From the NCBI GenBank assembly GCA_023485185.1, contig JAMCZP010000361.1:345-64344 (forward strand): DNA of 64,000 bases, in the 5' to 3' direction. Shown piece by piece: positions 38,445-46,319 of the stretch (positions within the stretch are counted from its first letter, which is position 1; each line of letters starts with the position of its first letter). The DNA is from Gammaproteobacteria bacterium. GTDB lineage: Bacteria > Pseudomonadota > Gammaproteobacteria > Pseudomonadales > Halomonadaceae. The notes below the pieces were generated by a model, which worked only from the letters and a program-made list of their open reading frames with translations, did not search any database and had not been told where the DNA came from. The translations under genes and the position numbers were made by a program.

Positions 38445-39023
38445 TCACATCCCCTTAGGGGCAAAAATACCGGGCGCATTGCGCCAATAACCTTTGTAAT
38501 CCATACCAAAACCAAACACATAGCGATCAGCTACTTCCAAACTACAGTAGTCAGCCTTCAAACCAGGTACGGCTTTACGGTTGTGCTGTTTATCCACCAG
38601 CACAGCCGTTGTGACACTGGCAGCCTGAGCCTCTTCACAGTAAGCCAAAATCGCCGCTAAGGTAGCGCCCTCGTCTAAAATATCATCGACGATAACCACA
38701 TGACGCCCCGCCATGGGCACCTCTGGAGAGACACGCCAAAAAAGTTCTCCACCGCGCAACTCATTGCGATAACGGGTGGCGTGCAGATAATCAACCTCCA
38801 GCGGAAACCCCAAACGAGTCAGCAGGTGTCCGGTAGTGATCAAACCGCCGTTCATTACGCAGTAAAACACCGGCAACTTATCGCCCAAATCTCGCGTGAT
38901 AGCTTCTGCCATGCGATCCAGCGCCCGCTCCACTTCTTGTTGAGAAATTAAGCAGTCGGCGTTATCCATCAGCTCGCGCATTGAATCCAGCGACTCTAAC
39001 GCTTCTTTATCCAACTTTGACAT
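38445..39023 (-). CDS. hpt: Hypoxanthine-guanine phosphoribosyltransferase
   Basis: Salvages hypoxanthine (and guanine) to IMP/GMP with PRPP. The 192 residues carry VIVDDILDEGATLAA, the PRPP loop of the type I PRTase fold, and FGFGMDYKGYWRN near the end. It follows nagZ by 54 bases and may be cotranscribed with it. Terminator control is not evident, although ppsR's hairpin lies opposite its end. The group resembles Hpt-like proteins of pseudomonads; substrate preference is inferred. Confidence 0.9.
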   Translation of the reverse strand: MSKLDKEALESLDSMRELMDNADCLISQQEVERALDRMAEAITRDLGDKLPVFYCVMNGGLITTGHLLTRLGFPLEVDYLHATRYRNELRGGELFWRVSPEVPMAGRHVVIVDDILDEGATLAAILAYCEEAQAASVTTAVLVDKQHNRKAVPGLKADYCSLEVADRYVFGFGMDYKGYWRNAPGIFAPKGM

Positions 39024-39077
39024 CTACCAACTCCAGAGCGGTTTAAGACTTACCAATTTTATGAAATTGCAAAACGA

Positions 39078-40091
39078 CTACTTCCCTGCCAGCGCTTCTA
39101 ACTTAGCGTGAGTGCGCCGCCAGCGGCCTAGCGCGGTAAGTGCATCTAAATCGGGCCGGGCACGACTATAGCGAAGCTTGGCGGGACGTTTAGTCTCAAC
39201 CCCTTTACACGCTTCTATCACTTCCAGTGCTGCCATGCGGTCATTACACACCAGCAGCATATCGCAGCCTGCGGCTAACGCTGCGCGGGCACGCTCTTGG
39301 GGATCCCCGGCTTCGTGGGCACCCGCCATACTCAAATCATCAGAAAAAACACAGCCTTTAAAGCCGAGCGACTCACGCAGCATCCCCAACCAGTGGGGAG
39401 AAAACCCAGCGGGGCGCGAATCAAAGGCGCTATAAATGACGTGGGCGGGCATCACCCCTTCTAACTGGGAGGCTAGGTGTGCAAAGGGCACAAGATCGTG
39501 CTGTTTAATGACCTCTAATGGACGATCATCTACCGGTAGTGCAACGTGGGAGTCAGCGGCGACGCCACCATGACCTGGGAAATGCTTACCCACAGCGGCC
39601 ATGCCTGCATCATGAAGGCCTTGAACAAATGCACTACCCAGTTGGGCCACGTGTTGCGGGTCGCAGCTAAAGCTACGGTCGCCGATAACGCTGGAGATAC
39701 CACTCTCTACATCGAGCACTGGAGCAAAACTTAAGTCCAGTCCACAGGCAGCCATCTCCATACCTAATAGCCAGCCTGCATCTTTCGCTAACGCCAGACC
39801 ATCCTCATGATTCGCTACATAACTTTCGCCAATGCGCGCCATGGCCGGAAGCCGTGTTAAGCCTTTTTTAATGCGCTGAACACGACCACCTTCTTGGTCA
39901 ACCGCGAGCAGCAAATCGGCGCGCACGCGTCGAATGTCACTACACAGTTGGCGAACTTGGTAGCCATCTTCCACATTACGGGCAAACAAAATAACGCCCC
40001 CTACCTCAGGTTCAAGCAACAAGCGCTTTTCTGCGGCAGTCAATTTTGGGCCTTCAAGGTCGAGCATGACCGGGCCTAGCGGTTGAGTCAT
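39078..40091 (-). CDS. nagZ: Beta-N-acetylhexosaminidase NagZ
   Basis: Cytosolic glycosidase that removes N-acetylglucosamine from anhydro-muropeptides during peptidoglycan recycling. The family-3 hallmark KHFPGHGGVAADSH (about residues 165-178, with the acid/base His and Asp) and the catalytic Asp in VFSDDLSMAGA are present. 337 residues (E. coli 341). The gene order psrA-ldt-nagZ matches pseudomonads (where nagZ is next to psrA). A perfect palindrome lies 32-47 bases upstream. Confidence 0.95.
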   Translation of the reverse strand: MTQPLGPVMLDLEGPKLTAAEKRLLLEPEVGGVILFARNVEDGYQVRQLCSDIRRVRADLLLAVDQEGGRVQRIKKGLTRLPAMARIGESYVANHEDGLALAKDAGWLLGMEMAACGLDLSFAPVLDVESGISSVIGDRSFSCDPQHVAQLGSAFVQGLHDAGMAAVGKHFPGHGGVAADSHVALPVDDRPLEVIKQHDLVPFAHLASQLEGVMPAHVIYSAFDSRPAGFSPHWLGMLRESLGFKGCVFSDDLSMAGAHEAGDPQERARAALAAGCDMLLVCNDRMAALEVIEACKGVETKRPAKLRYSRARPDLDALTALGRWRRTHAKLEALAGK

Positions 40092-40122
40092 CGAGATAGG
40101 TCCATGAAAAGGGGCGATGATT

Positions 40123-40138
40123 CTAGACGATCGTCTAG
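40123..40138. promoter_or_regulatory. Perfect 16-bp palindrome upstream of nagZ
   Basis: CTAGACGATCGTCTAG is self-complementary at every base. It lies between nagZ and the LDT gene, 32 bases before the nagZ start. It looks like an operator of a dimeric regulator (TetR or LacI type), or part of the nagZ leader. The cognate protein is unknown. Confidence 0.5.
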
Positions 40139-40176
40139 CGGAGTCAAAATTTGGGCAGCGTTAACGTGCGTATTAG

Positions 40177-40220
40177 TGAATCAAATCTCAGTTAATCAAA
40201 GCTCAATTAATCAAAACACT
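40177..40220 (-). repeat. Three 15-bp repeats across the 3' end of the LDT gene
   Basis: Three units beginning at 40177, 40192 and 40207 share TKAATCAAA followed by a CTCA-like tail. The last contains the LDT stop codon on the minus strand. The other two are duplications of the C-terminal FD-stop codons in the same frame, now beyond the stop. Confidence 0.6.
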
Positions 40221-40743
40221 GCCGCTCGCCATGCAACCAAACCGGTGTCCCCGGGTTGGCTAAAGAAAAGATATACAGCAAGTCACTGTTGCGTAATCTA
40301 ATACAGCCATGGGAAGCAGCCACCCCCATTGGCTGGTTAGGCGGCGTCCCATGCAAATAGATATAGCGGCGCTGGGAGTCTACCTGCCCACCTCTGTTAA
40401 CCCCTTTCTCTAGACCACATAACCAGAGAATACGGGTCAAAATCCAATCACGCGCGGGGTGAACATCGGCAAGCTGAGGGGTAAACACTTCACTTGTCCA
40501 ACGGCGGCCGCGAAACACCGCATTTTCTGGAAGCCCCTCGCCGATAGCAGCTCGAATATAGTGCCAACCATGGGGCGTTTTACCACTACCGTTACGCTCA
40601 CCAATTCCAGCAGCACCTGAAGAGATAGCGCACTCATGCAGCACCTTAGGCCCGCGCCAACAGCGCAACTGCTGCTGAGTTGTATCGATTTCCAGCCAGA
40701 TACTTTCAGTCGGAGGTAGCTCAGCTAGCCTGGGCGTTTGCAT
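40207..40743 (-). CDS. YkuD-domain protein without signal peptide: probable cytosolic L,D-carboxypeptidase
   Basis: 178 residues, a YkuD (L,D-transpeptidase) domain with catalytic His-Gly-Cys (SHGCIRLRN, Cys147, His131). No signal peptide or membrane helix is present, so it is predicted in the cytosol. Cytosolic YkuD enzymes of the LdcV/ElsL type are known to act as L,D-carboxypeptidases that trim tetrapeptides in peptidoglycan recycling, which suits the neighbour NagZ. A moonlighting periplasmic L,D-transpeptidase is less likely. The start overlaps the end of psrA by 23 bases. Confidence 0.75.
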   Translation of the reverse strand: MQTPRLAELPPTESIWLEIDTTQQQLRCWRGPKVLHECAISSGAAGIGERNGSGKTPHGWHYIRAAIGEGLPENAVFRGRRWTSEVFTPQLADVHPARDWILTRILWLCGLEKGVNRGGQVDSQRRYIYLHGTPPNQPMGVAASHGCIRLRNSDLLYIFSLANPGTPVWLHGERQCFD

Positions 40744-41398
40744 GATTGCCTTCTTCTAAAGCAAGAGGTAACGGCGCGTTCATGGCTGCCACCACGACGG
40801 GCCGCAGCCGTCTAACTAAATCTCTAACGGTGACCTGTTCGTGGTAATCCTTTTCAGCAATGTCGCGTAGTGCGTCCAAACCTGACAGCGTAAAGATCAC
40901 CGTACCTAACATAAAGTGTAGCCGCCAAAAGCGCTCAGCGTCAGGGAGATCCGGCGTGGCTTTGCGTACTAACTCTGTGAAGCGTGTAAATACGTCACCA
41001 TACTCTTGTTGAATATGGCGCCTCAAGTGCCCTTGAGCCTGACTGTAGGCAAGACCTAACAGTCGCATAAAGACTTTTAAGCTGTTCCGCTCGGCAGGCA
41101 CCGCAAGGACGGTAGTCGCCATGGTTTCAAGCAGGGTTTCAAGCGGAATCACTTGCCCTGCATGGGTGGCCTCCAGATCGTCAAGTGCAGTATGAAATCG
41201 CTGAGTAAAGGGGTCTAAATAACGCGAAAAAACGGCCTGAATCAATGCTTTCTTAGAACCAAAATGATAATTCACAGCGGCTAAGTTGACGCGCGCTTTA
41301 CTAGTGATGTTGCGCAACGAAGTTTCAGCGAAACCTCGCTCTGCAAACAGCACTTCAGCGGTGTCGAGTATACGTGTCACCGTATCAGATTGAGCCAT
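40721..41398 (-). CDS. psrA: TetR-family regulator PsrA
   Basis: Fatty-acid-responsive TetR regulator, known in pseudomonads to control rpoS and fatty-acid oxidation genes. The N-terminus MAQSDTVTRILDTAEVLFAE and the segment YHFGSKKALIQAVFSR match PsrA closely. 225 residues. It diverges from lexA and lies next to nagZ, the order seen in Pseudomonas. A palindrome GAAAC-N4-GTTT just upstream fits the published PsrA binding pattern and suggests autoregulation. Confidence 0.88.
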   Translation of the reverse strand: MAQSDTVTRILDTAEVLFAERGFAETSLRNITSKARVNLAAVNYHFGSKKALIQAVFSRYLDPFTQRFHTALDDLEATHAGQVIPLETLLETMATTVLAVPAERNSLKVFMRLLGLAYSQAQGHLRRHIQQEYGDVFTRFTELVRKATPDLPDAERFWRLHFMLGTVIFTLSGLDALRDIAEKDYHEQVTVRDLVRRLRPVVVAAMNAPLPLALEEGNHANAQAS

Positions 41399-41411
41399 GG
41401 CGCTCTCCAGG

Positions 41412-41425
41412 GAAACGGGTGTTTA
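41412..41425. promoter_or_regulatory. Candidate PsrA operator
   Basis: GAAAC-GGGT-GTTTA lies 14 bases upstream of the psrA start. It fits the C/GAAAC-N2-4-GTTTG/C consensus known for PsrA except in the last base. An autoregulatory site is likely, as PsrA represses itself in P. aeruginosa. Confidence 0.5.
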
Positions 41426-41590
41426 AAACATAGCAAAATACTATGTCATAACTCAGATAGGCTCAACGCTTGATTTGTTACTGAAAAAACCAATCAATGC
41501 TTAAGAAAAAAATCGTTTTAAACAATTGGCAATGTTGGATGGGAGATAATAATGAATAGTAACAGGCCATATACTGGACAGAGGAACATA

Positions 41591-41606
41591 CTGTATACTT
41601 AAACAC
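41591..41606. promoter_or_regulatory. Candidate LexA (SOS) box
   Basis: CTGTATACTTAAACAC fits CTGT-N8-ACAG except for the last base (C for G). It overlaps the -10-like TATACT at 41594-41599 and lies 60 bases before the lexA start, as expected for autoregulation. Confidence 0.6.
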
Positions 41607-41665
41607 TTATAATTTAGTCGCCATTTAACTTGTTACTGTCTATTCACTATTTTATGGAGTCTGGT

Positions 41666-42343
41666 ATGTCGCGTCCGCTAACCGCTCGCCAACAGCATGT
41701 ATTTGATTTTATCGTTAAGACGATGGGCGAATTTGGCTACCCTCCAACACGCGCTGAGATTGCTAAAGCGCTTGGCTTCCGCTCGCCAAATGCTGCAGAA
41801 GAGCACTTACGCGCGCTAGAACGCAAAGGCGTAATTCGAATTATCCGCAATACATCGCGCGGCATCCGCTTGCCTAATCAAGAGCCACAGGAAATTATTG
41901 ACCCGACTATGGCAGCGCTGCCTGCAAACGTCGATACCAACCCCACCGGCTTACCGGTCATCGGTGAAGTAGCGGCTGGAAGCCCCATTTTGGCAGCCGA
42001 GCACATTGATCGCTACTGCCCATTACCACCTGAATACTTCACGCCTAAAGCAGACTATCTGCTACGGGTGCGCGGTCTATCCATGAAGGATATTGGCATT
42101 TTAGAGGGTGATCTATTAGCCGTTCACCGCACAGAGCGAGTGCGCGATGGGCAGATCGTGGTAGCGCGGCTGGATGATGAAGTGACGGTTAAGCGCTTTA
42201 AACGCCAGGGGCACCAAGTAACCCTGTTTGCTGAAAATAATGACTTCGCACCGATTGAAATCGACCTGCGTTCACAATCTATTGAGATCGAAGGCGTTGG
42301 CGTTGGCGTTATCAGGGGCGGCAATGGCCAAGCGCTCGGCTGA
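41666..42343 (+). CDS. lexA: LexA repressor
   Basis: SOS response repressor that self-cleaves when RecA is active. The N-terminal winged helix ([10 protein letters not shown] onward) binds the SOS box. The S24 peptidase part has the Ala104-Gly105 cleavage site and the catalytic Ser139/Lys176 pair. 225 residues from the ATG at 41666, preceded by TGGAG; the ATG at 41654 is an alternative. It diverges from psrA, as in Pseudomonas; no sulA follows, instead a convergent membrane protein gene. Confidence 0.96.
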   Translation: MSRPLTARQQHVFDFIVKTMGEFGYPPTRAEIAKALGFRSPNAAEEHLRALERKGVIRIIRNTSRGIRLPNQEPQEIIDPTMAALPANVDTNPTGLPVIGEVAAGSPILAAEHIDRYCPLPPEYFTPKADYLLRVRGLSMKDIGILEGDLLAVHRTERVRDGQIVVARLDDEVTVKRFKRQGHQVTLFAENNDFAPIEIDLRSQSIEIEGVGVGVIRGGNGQALG

Positions 42344-42380
42344 GCTGAGCCAAAAGCGAAACTGAGCTAAAAGCAGCCCT

Positions 42381-43052
42381 CTACTGCATATCGATATAGC
42401 GGTGGTCATTAAAAGTGGCCACCCAATCAGGATGGTAAACCAGCAGAATACTCAGCAGCATGCCCGTTATAAAGGCCTCTGACGGCATTAGTAGAGGCAA
42501 GAAGCGAGCATATTCCTGCGCTAGAAAAATTGCGTCAGGATCAGTTCCGGCGACGATGATCAGCAAAACTGCTGTCAGCCCGCCCCCTAATGTCGCCAAA
42601 GCGGCCCCAAAGAAACCACACGCAAACAGAAAGACCATTAAATTATCTGGCAGACGGCGATCTACAAGCCGCCAGACCACACCTATGATGGTCGCCGGCA
42701 CAATCCCCGTTACCAGCACATTCGCCCCTAATAGCATCCACTCATTGCGGCCGATCATGACCATTGCCACATTGATCACGACATTGCTGATCAAGGCTAG
42801 AGGTACCTTGAATATTAGCGTCATTAAGACGGTAAATACCAAATGCAGCGTTAGCCAGTCGACCGCCTGGGCGCGCAGCTGCCACATCAACACCACCGCC
42901 AGGGTGGCACCTAACCAGCGGTGCTGAAGCTCCGAATCGTCAAGTAATGCTTGCCACGGCTGCCGCCACAAAGCCCAAGCCATCACCCATAGCGAGAGTA
43001 GCGAGGTGAGCAATAGCGCCCAGGGCGCTAATACGCTTTGCGCAAATGACAT
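42381..43052 (-). CDS. CbiM/ECF-like integral membrane protein (COG3235 type)
   Basis: A 223-residue, seven-helix membrane protein. The C-terminal LPLLMPSEAFITGMLLSILLVYHPDWVATF is typical of COG3235, whose members are annotated as energy-coupling-factor (CbiM-like) permeases of unknown substrate. No ECF ATPase or other component is adjacent, so an uptake role is not shown. It precedes nothing in its strand direction except the convergent lexA and follows purU by 37 bases, so it may be in the purU transcript. Confidence 0.65.
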   Translation of the reverse strand: MSFAQSVLAPWALLLTSLLSLWVMAWALWRQPWQALLDDSELQHRWLGATLAVVLMWQLRAQAVDWLTLHLVFTVLMTLIFKVPLALISNVVINVAMVMIGRNEWMLLGANVLVTGIVPATIIGVVWRLVDRRLPDNLMVFLFACGFFGAALATLGGGLTAVLLIIVAGTDPDAIFLAQEYARFLPLLMPSEAFITGMLLSILLVYHPDWVATFNDHRYIDMQ

Positions 43053-43089
43053 GGCGGCTTCCCTGATGAATGAGCATTATGATCGGCTG

Positions 43090-43944
43090 CTAGCTGAAAA
43101 CTACCGTCTTGTTGCCGTGAACAATGACGCGATCTTCCAAGTGCCAGCGCAAGCCCCGCGCAAGTACCGCTTTTTCAACATCACGCCCAAAGCGGACTAA
43201 ATCTGTGGGTGTATGACAGTGGCTCACCCGATGGATATCCTGTTCGATGATAGGGCCGGCATCGAGTTCCTCAGTCACGTAGTGACAGGTTGCACCGATC
43301 AGCTTAACGCCACGTTGATAGGCCTGATGGTAGGGCTTCGCGCCAGCGAAAGAGGGTAAGAAGCTGTGGTGAATATTAATCACTCTGCCTGCATAGCGCT
43401 CGCACAACTCAGGCGGAAGAATTTGCATATAGCGAGCCAGCACGACGCAATCGGCGCGAGCAGCGTCGATTTCAGCCTGAACCTTCGCAAACGACGCCTG
43501 CTTATTTGCAGGGTCAACCGGCACATGGTGATAAGGGATACCGTACCACTCAGTTAACGACCGCATATCATCATGGTTGGAAATAACGCTGACAATATCG
43601 CAATCCAACTCTCCTGCCTGCCACCGGTAAAGCAGATCAACTAAACAGTGCGACTCCCGCGACACCATGAGCACGACACGACGACGCTTCTGGGTATCTA
43701 CCAGCGACCACTGCATATTGAACTCGCTGGCCACTGGTTCAAACGCAGCTCGCAGCGCTTCCACCGACATGCCCACAGAATCCGCTAAAATTTCGTAGCG
43801 CATAAAAAAGCAGCCGGTTTCGAGATCGGAGTGCTGACTTGCTTCAGTAATAGAGCCGCCCTGCTGAGCAATAAAACTTGAGACGCTTGCAACGATACCT
43901 ACCCGATCCGGGCAGGAAACAACTAAACGATAATAATGAGACAT
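43090..43944 (-). CDS. purU: Formyltetrahydrofolate deformylase PurU
   Basis: Hydrolyses 10-formyl-tetrahydrofolate to formate and tetrahydrofolate, which balances one-carbon pools and can supply formate for purine synthesis. Residues 1-85 are an ACT regulatory domain (CPDRVGIVASVSSFIAQ). The rest is a formyltransferase fold with VINIHHSFLPSFAGAKPYH and the catalytic His/Asp. 284 residues (E. coli 280). ATGTGAGC-like sequence precedes the ATG; a 38-base inverted repeat lies further upstream. Confidence 0.93.
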   Translation of the reverse strand: MSHYYRLVVSCPDRVGIVASVSSFIAQQGGSITEASQHSDLETGCFFMRYEILADSVGMSVEALRAAFEPVASEFNMQWSLVDTQKRRRVVLMVSRESHCLVDLLYRWQAGELDCDIVSVISNHDDMRSLTEWYGIPYHHVPVDPANKQASFAKVQAEIDAARADCVVLARYMQILPPELCERYAGRVINIHHSFLPSFAGAKPYHQAYQRGVKLIGATCHYVTEELDAGPIIEQDIHRVSHCHTPTDLVRFGRDVEKAVLARGLRWHLEDRVIVHGNKTVVFS

Positions 43945-43986
43945 GTGAGCTACTCTTGACCTATTTCAACCTGACTGATTACCAAA

Positions 43987-44024
43987 CCAGTCTCACAATC
44001 CCGCGACTGTGGGTGAGAGACTGG
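43987..44024. promoter_or_regulatory. Inverted repeat in the purU / RNase J divergent region
   Basis: CCAGTCTC (43987-43994) pairs with GAGACTGG (44017-44024), with inner CCC/GGG (44000-44002 / 44011-44013). It lacks a T run. It may be a hairpin in the purU leader, an operator, or part of a terminator; the function is unknown. Confidence 0.4.
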
Positions 44025-44055
44025 GGTGCATAGTGTATCGGAAGGCCCTGGATGA

Positions 44056-44085
44056 TTGTTAGCCGCCCCTGCCTTCCCGTATAGT
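44056..44085 (+). promoter_or_regulatory. Sigma70-type promoter for the RNase J-like gene
   Basis: TTGTTA (44056-44061) and TATAGT (44080-44085) are 18 bases apart. They lie 33 bases before the gene's ATG. Confidence 0.5.
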
Positions 44086-44117
44086 TAAGGCATTACTTTT
44101 TAGGCTTTTCATAACTA

Positions 44118-45812
44118 ATGCATTCACCACGCGTTCAAATTCGTCCCCGTCGTCGTCCCCCGCTGCGCTTACTGCCGCTGGGGGGATGTGGTGAAATTGG
44201 AATGAATCTAACGCTCTACGGCTATGATGACCACTGGATAGCCGTTGATTGCGGCATGATGATTCGCCAGGATCTTCCTAACTCGCCGCTACAGGTGCCT
44301 AACCTTGATACCCCAAAAGCATTAGGCATTACCCCTAAAGCGCTGTTTATCACCCATGGTCATGAAGATCATATTGGCGCTGTGGCTTGGCTGTGGCCAA
44401 TGTGGAACTGCCCCATTTATGCCACCCCTCTTGCGGCGGGCCTGTTGAGATTAAAATTTGCCGAGCATGGTCTTAGCAGTGCAGCTATACAGGTGATTGA
44501 ACCTGGCGAAGCACTGGAAAGTGGGCCATTCACGTTACGCTATTTACTCTTAACCCACTCCATTCCAGAAAGCTGCGCATTGGTGATGCTGGCGGGCGGT
44601 TACCGCGTTTTACACACCGGTGATTGGAAGCTTGACCCTGAGCCGCTTATCGGCACGCCGATGAGCGCTACACAGTTTAGGGCCCTTGCACCCATCGATT
44701 TAGTAGTGGGCGACTCGACCAACGCTCCGATGCCCGGCCACTCCGGCAGCGAGGGGGACGTGGCCAAAGCATTATCCAAAACCATCGCTAACTGCCAAGG
44801 CCGCGTGGTGGTCTCTTGCTTCGCCAGCAATTTGGCACGGGTGCTTGCCATTGGCCGCGCAGCGCAAAAATGCGGTCGCCGCATCAGCTTAATGGGCCGC
44901 TCAATGGAGCGGATGGTCAGCGTGGCGCGCGGGCTAGGCTATATGGATGATTTACCACCGCTGGTGCCCAATCATGACCTAGGCTACCTGCCACCGGATG
45001 AGGTGGTGATTATCGCCACTGGCAGCCAGGGAGAGCCTCGCGCTGCCCTTCAGCGCCTTGCTCAGGGACGCCATCCCTTTGTCGAACTGGAGCCCGGTGA
45101 CAACATCATTTTTTCAGCTAAAGCGATTCCAGGTAATGAACGGCCAATCGAACAGTTAAAAAAGCGCTTAGTTCACTTAGGCGTGCGCCTTTACGATGAA
45201 TTCACCAATCCTGAGTTACATGCCACTGGCCACCCTGCTCAGGAAGAGTTAATTAAACTTTACCAGTGGATTAAGCCTAGTCATCTAATGCCCGTCCATG
45301 GTGAGGCGCGGCATCAGCAAGCCCATCAGGAAATCGCCCAGCGGTTGAGTATCAGCGCCCCGCTAGCACCGGTCAACGGCGATTTAATCTGCTTTGATAG
45401 TCACGGCTTGCGCTGCGAGGCGCGCTACCCACAGCCGCCCTGTATTGTCAGCCAGAACAGCGTTGTACCCCACCCAGGGCTTGAGAGCAGCGCAACTCAT
45501 ACAGCACGCCGTGGTAGCTTATATTTAGCCCTACCGGTTACCGCAAGCGCCACCGGCTGGTCTCGGATTGGACGCCTAATGCTGGATGCATCAGGCGCCA
45601 GTCCGCTTGACGAAGATAGCTTTAGCGAGTGGCTTGATGATCAGCTTGAGGCGATTGCCGCGGATACGTTAGCTGATTTACGTCAAGCGCTACAGTCACG
45701 GCTCATTCACTGGCTGGCTGATCACATGCAACACCTTCCGGAAGTACATTTACAAATCATGGCCGCAGAAATACCTGAGCCTGCTTCGTATGGAAGCGCG
45801 ATTAACCGATAG
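44118..45812 (+). CDS. rnj: Metallo-beta-lactamase fold ribonuclease, RNase J type
   Basis: Predicted endo/5'-exoribonuclease acting on RNA in the cytosol. The 564 residues show LLPLGGCGEIGMN at the N-terminus, the zinc motif THGHEDHIGA, then THSIPES, HTGDWKLD and a C-terminal PVHGEARHQQAHQE, matching the RNase J branch of the beta-CASP family. Enterobacteria such as E. coli lack RNase J. The gene stands alone. Which RNA it processes cannot be told. Confidence 0.88.
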   Translation: MHSPRVQIRPRRRPPLRLLPLGGCGEIGMNLTLYGYDDHWIAVDCGMMIRQDLPNSPLQVPNLDTPKALGITPKALFITHGHEDHIGAVAWLWPMWNCPIYATPLAAGLLRLKFAEHGLSSAAIQVIEPGEALESGPFTLRYLLLTHSIPESCALVMLAGGYRVLHTGDWKLDPEPLIGTPMSATQFRALAPIDLVVGDSTNAPMPGHSGSEGDVAKALSKTIANCQGRVVVSCFASNLARVLAIGRAAQKCGRRISLMGRSMERMVSVARGLGYMDDLPPLVPNHDLGYLPPDEVVIIATGSQGEPRAALQRLAQGRHPFVELEPGDNIIFSAKAIPGNERPIEQLKKRLVHLGVRLYDEFTNPELHATGHPAQEELIKLYQWIKPSHLMPVHGEARHQQAHQEIAQRLSISAPLAPVNGDLICFDSHGLRCEARYPQPPCIVSQNSVVPHPGLESSATHTARRGSLYLALPVTASATGWSRIGRLMLDASGASPLDEDSFSEWLDDQLEAIAADTLADLRQALQSRLIHWLADHMQHLPEVHLQIMAAEIPEPASYGSAINR

Positions 45813-45850
45813 CATTGCACCATTGCTAATAGCGCAGCGATGCGGCAGTC

Positions 45851-46318
45851 TTAACTCCAACGCGCTGCATCTTGTTGATCGGAGTGCCGTTCTTTAACCC
45901 AATACTCGCCTTGAGTAGAGTGCTCTTTCTTCCAAAAAGGCGCCTGGGTTTTTAGAAAGTCCATAATAAAATCGCAGGCTTCAAACGCCTCTCGGCGATG
46001 GGCACTGGCAACCAACACTCGCACAATAGGGTCACCTGGCGCCAAGTAACCTACTCGATGGATAATACGCACTGCCTGGAGCGACCAGCGCTGCCAGGCC
46101 TGCTCGCCAATCGCTATCAGCGTTGACTCGGTCATACCAGGGTAGTGCTCTAAAGTTAACCCCGTCACATCAGGCGTTTCGTTGAAATCACGCACTAACC
46201 CGGTAAAGCTAACCACTGCGCCTATATCGCTGCGACCTGCTAATGCATCGTCATAACCATAAGCCATGGCGAAAGGCGTTGCTTGTATCACTACCTTAAT
46301 ATCCAGCTCGATATCCAC
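45851..46318 (-). CDS. moaE: Molybdopterin synthase catalytic subunit MoaE
   Basis: Large subunit of molybdopterin synthase, inserting sulphur from MoaD-thiocarboxylate into precursor Z. VVSFTGLVRD, SAHRREAFEACDFIMDFLK and PFWKKE with the catalytic lysines are visible. About 155 residues; the GTG at 46318, one base after the previous stop, is the better start, since the upstream ATG would lie inside moaCD. Third gene of the mobB-moaCD-moaE unit. No terminator is seen beyond the stop at 45851. Confidence 0.9.
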   Translation of the reverse strand: MDIELDIKVVIQATPFAMAYGYDDALAGRSDIGAVVSFTGLVRDFNETPDVTGLTLEHYPGMTESTLIAIGEQAWQRWSLQAVRIIHRVGYLAPGDPIVRVLVASAHRREAFEACDFIMDFLKTQAPFWKKEHSTQGEYWVKERHSDQQDAARWS

Positions 46319-46319
46319 C

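Noticed and set aside
41552..41602. Short reading frame (16 codons) with GGGAG upstream, over the LexA box
   Set aside because: Too short to judge; overlaps the operator and looks incidental.
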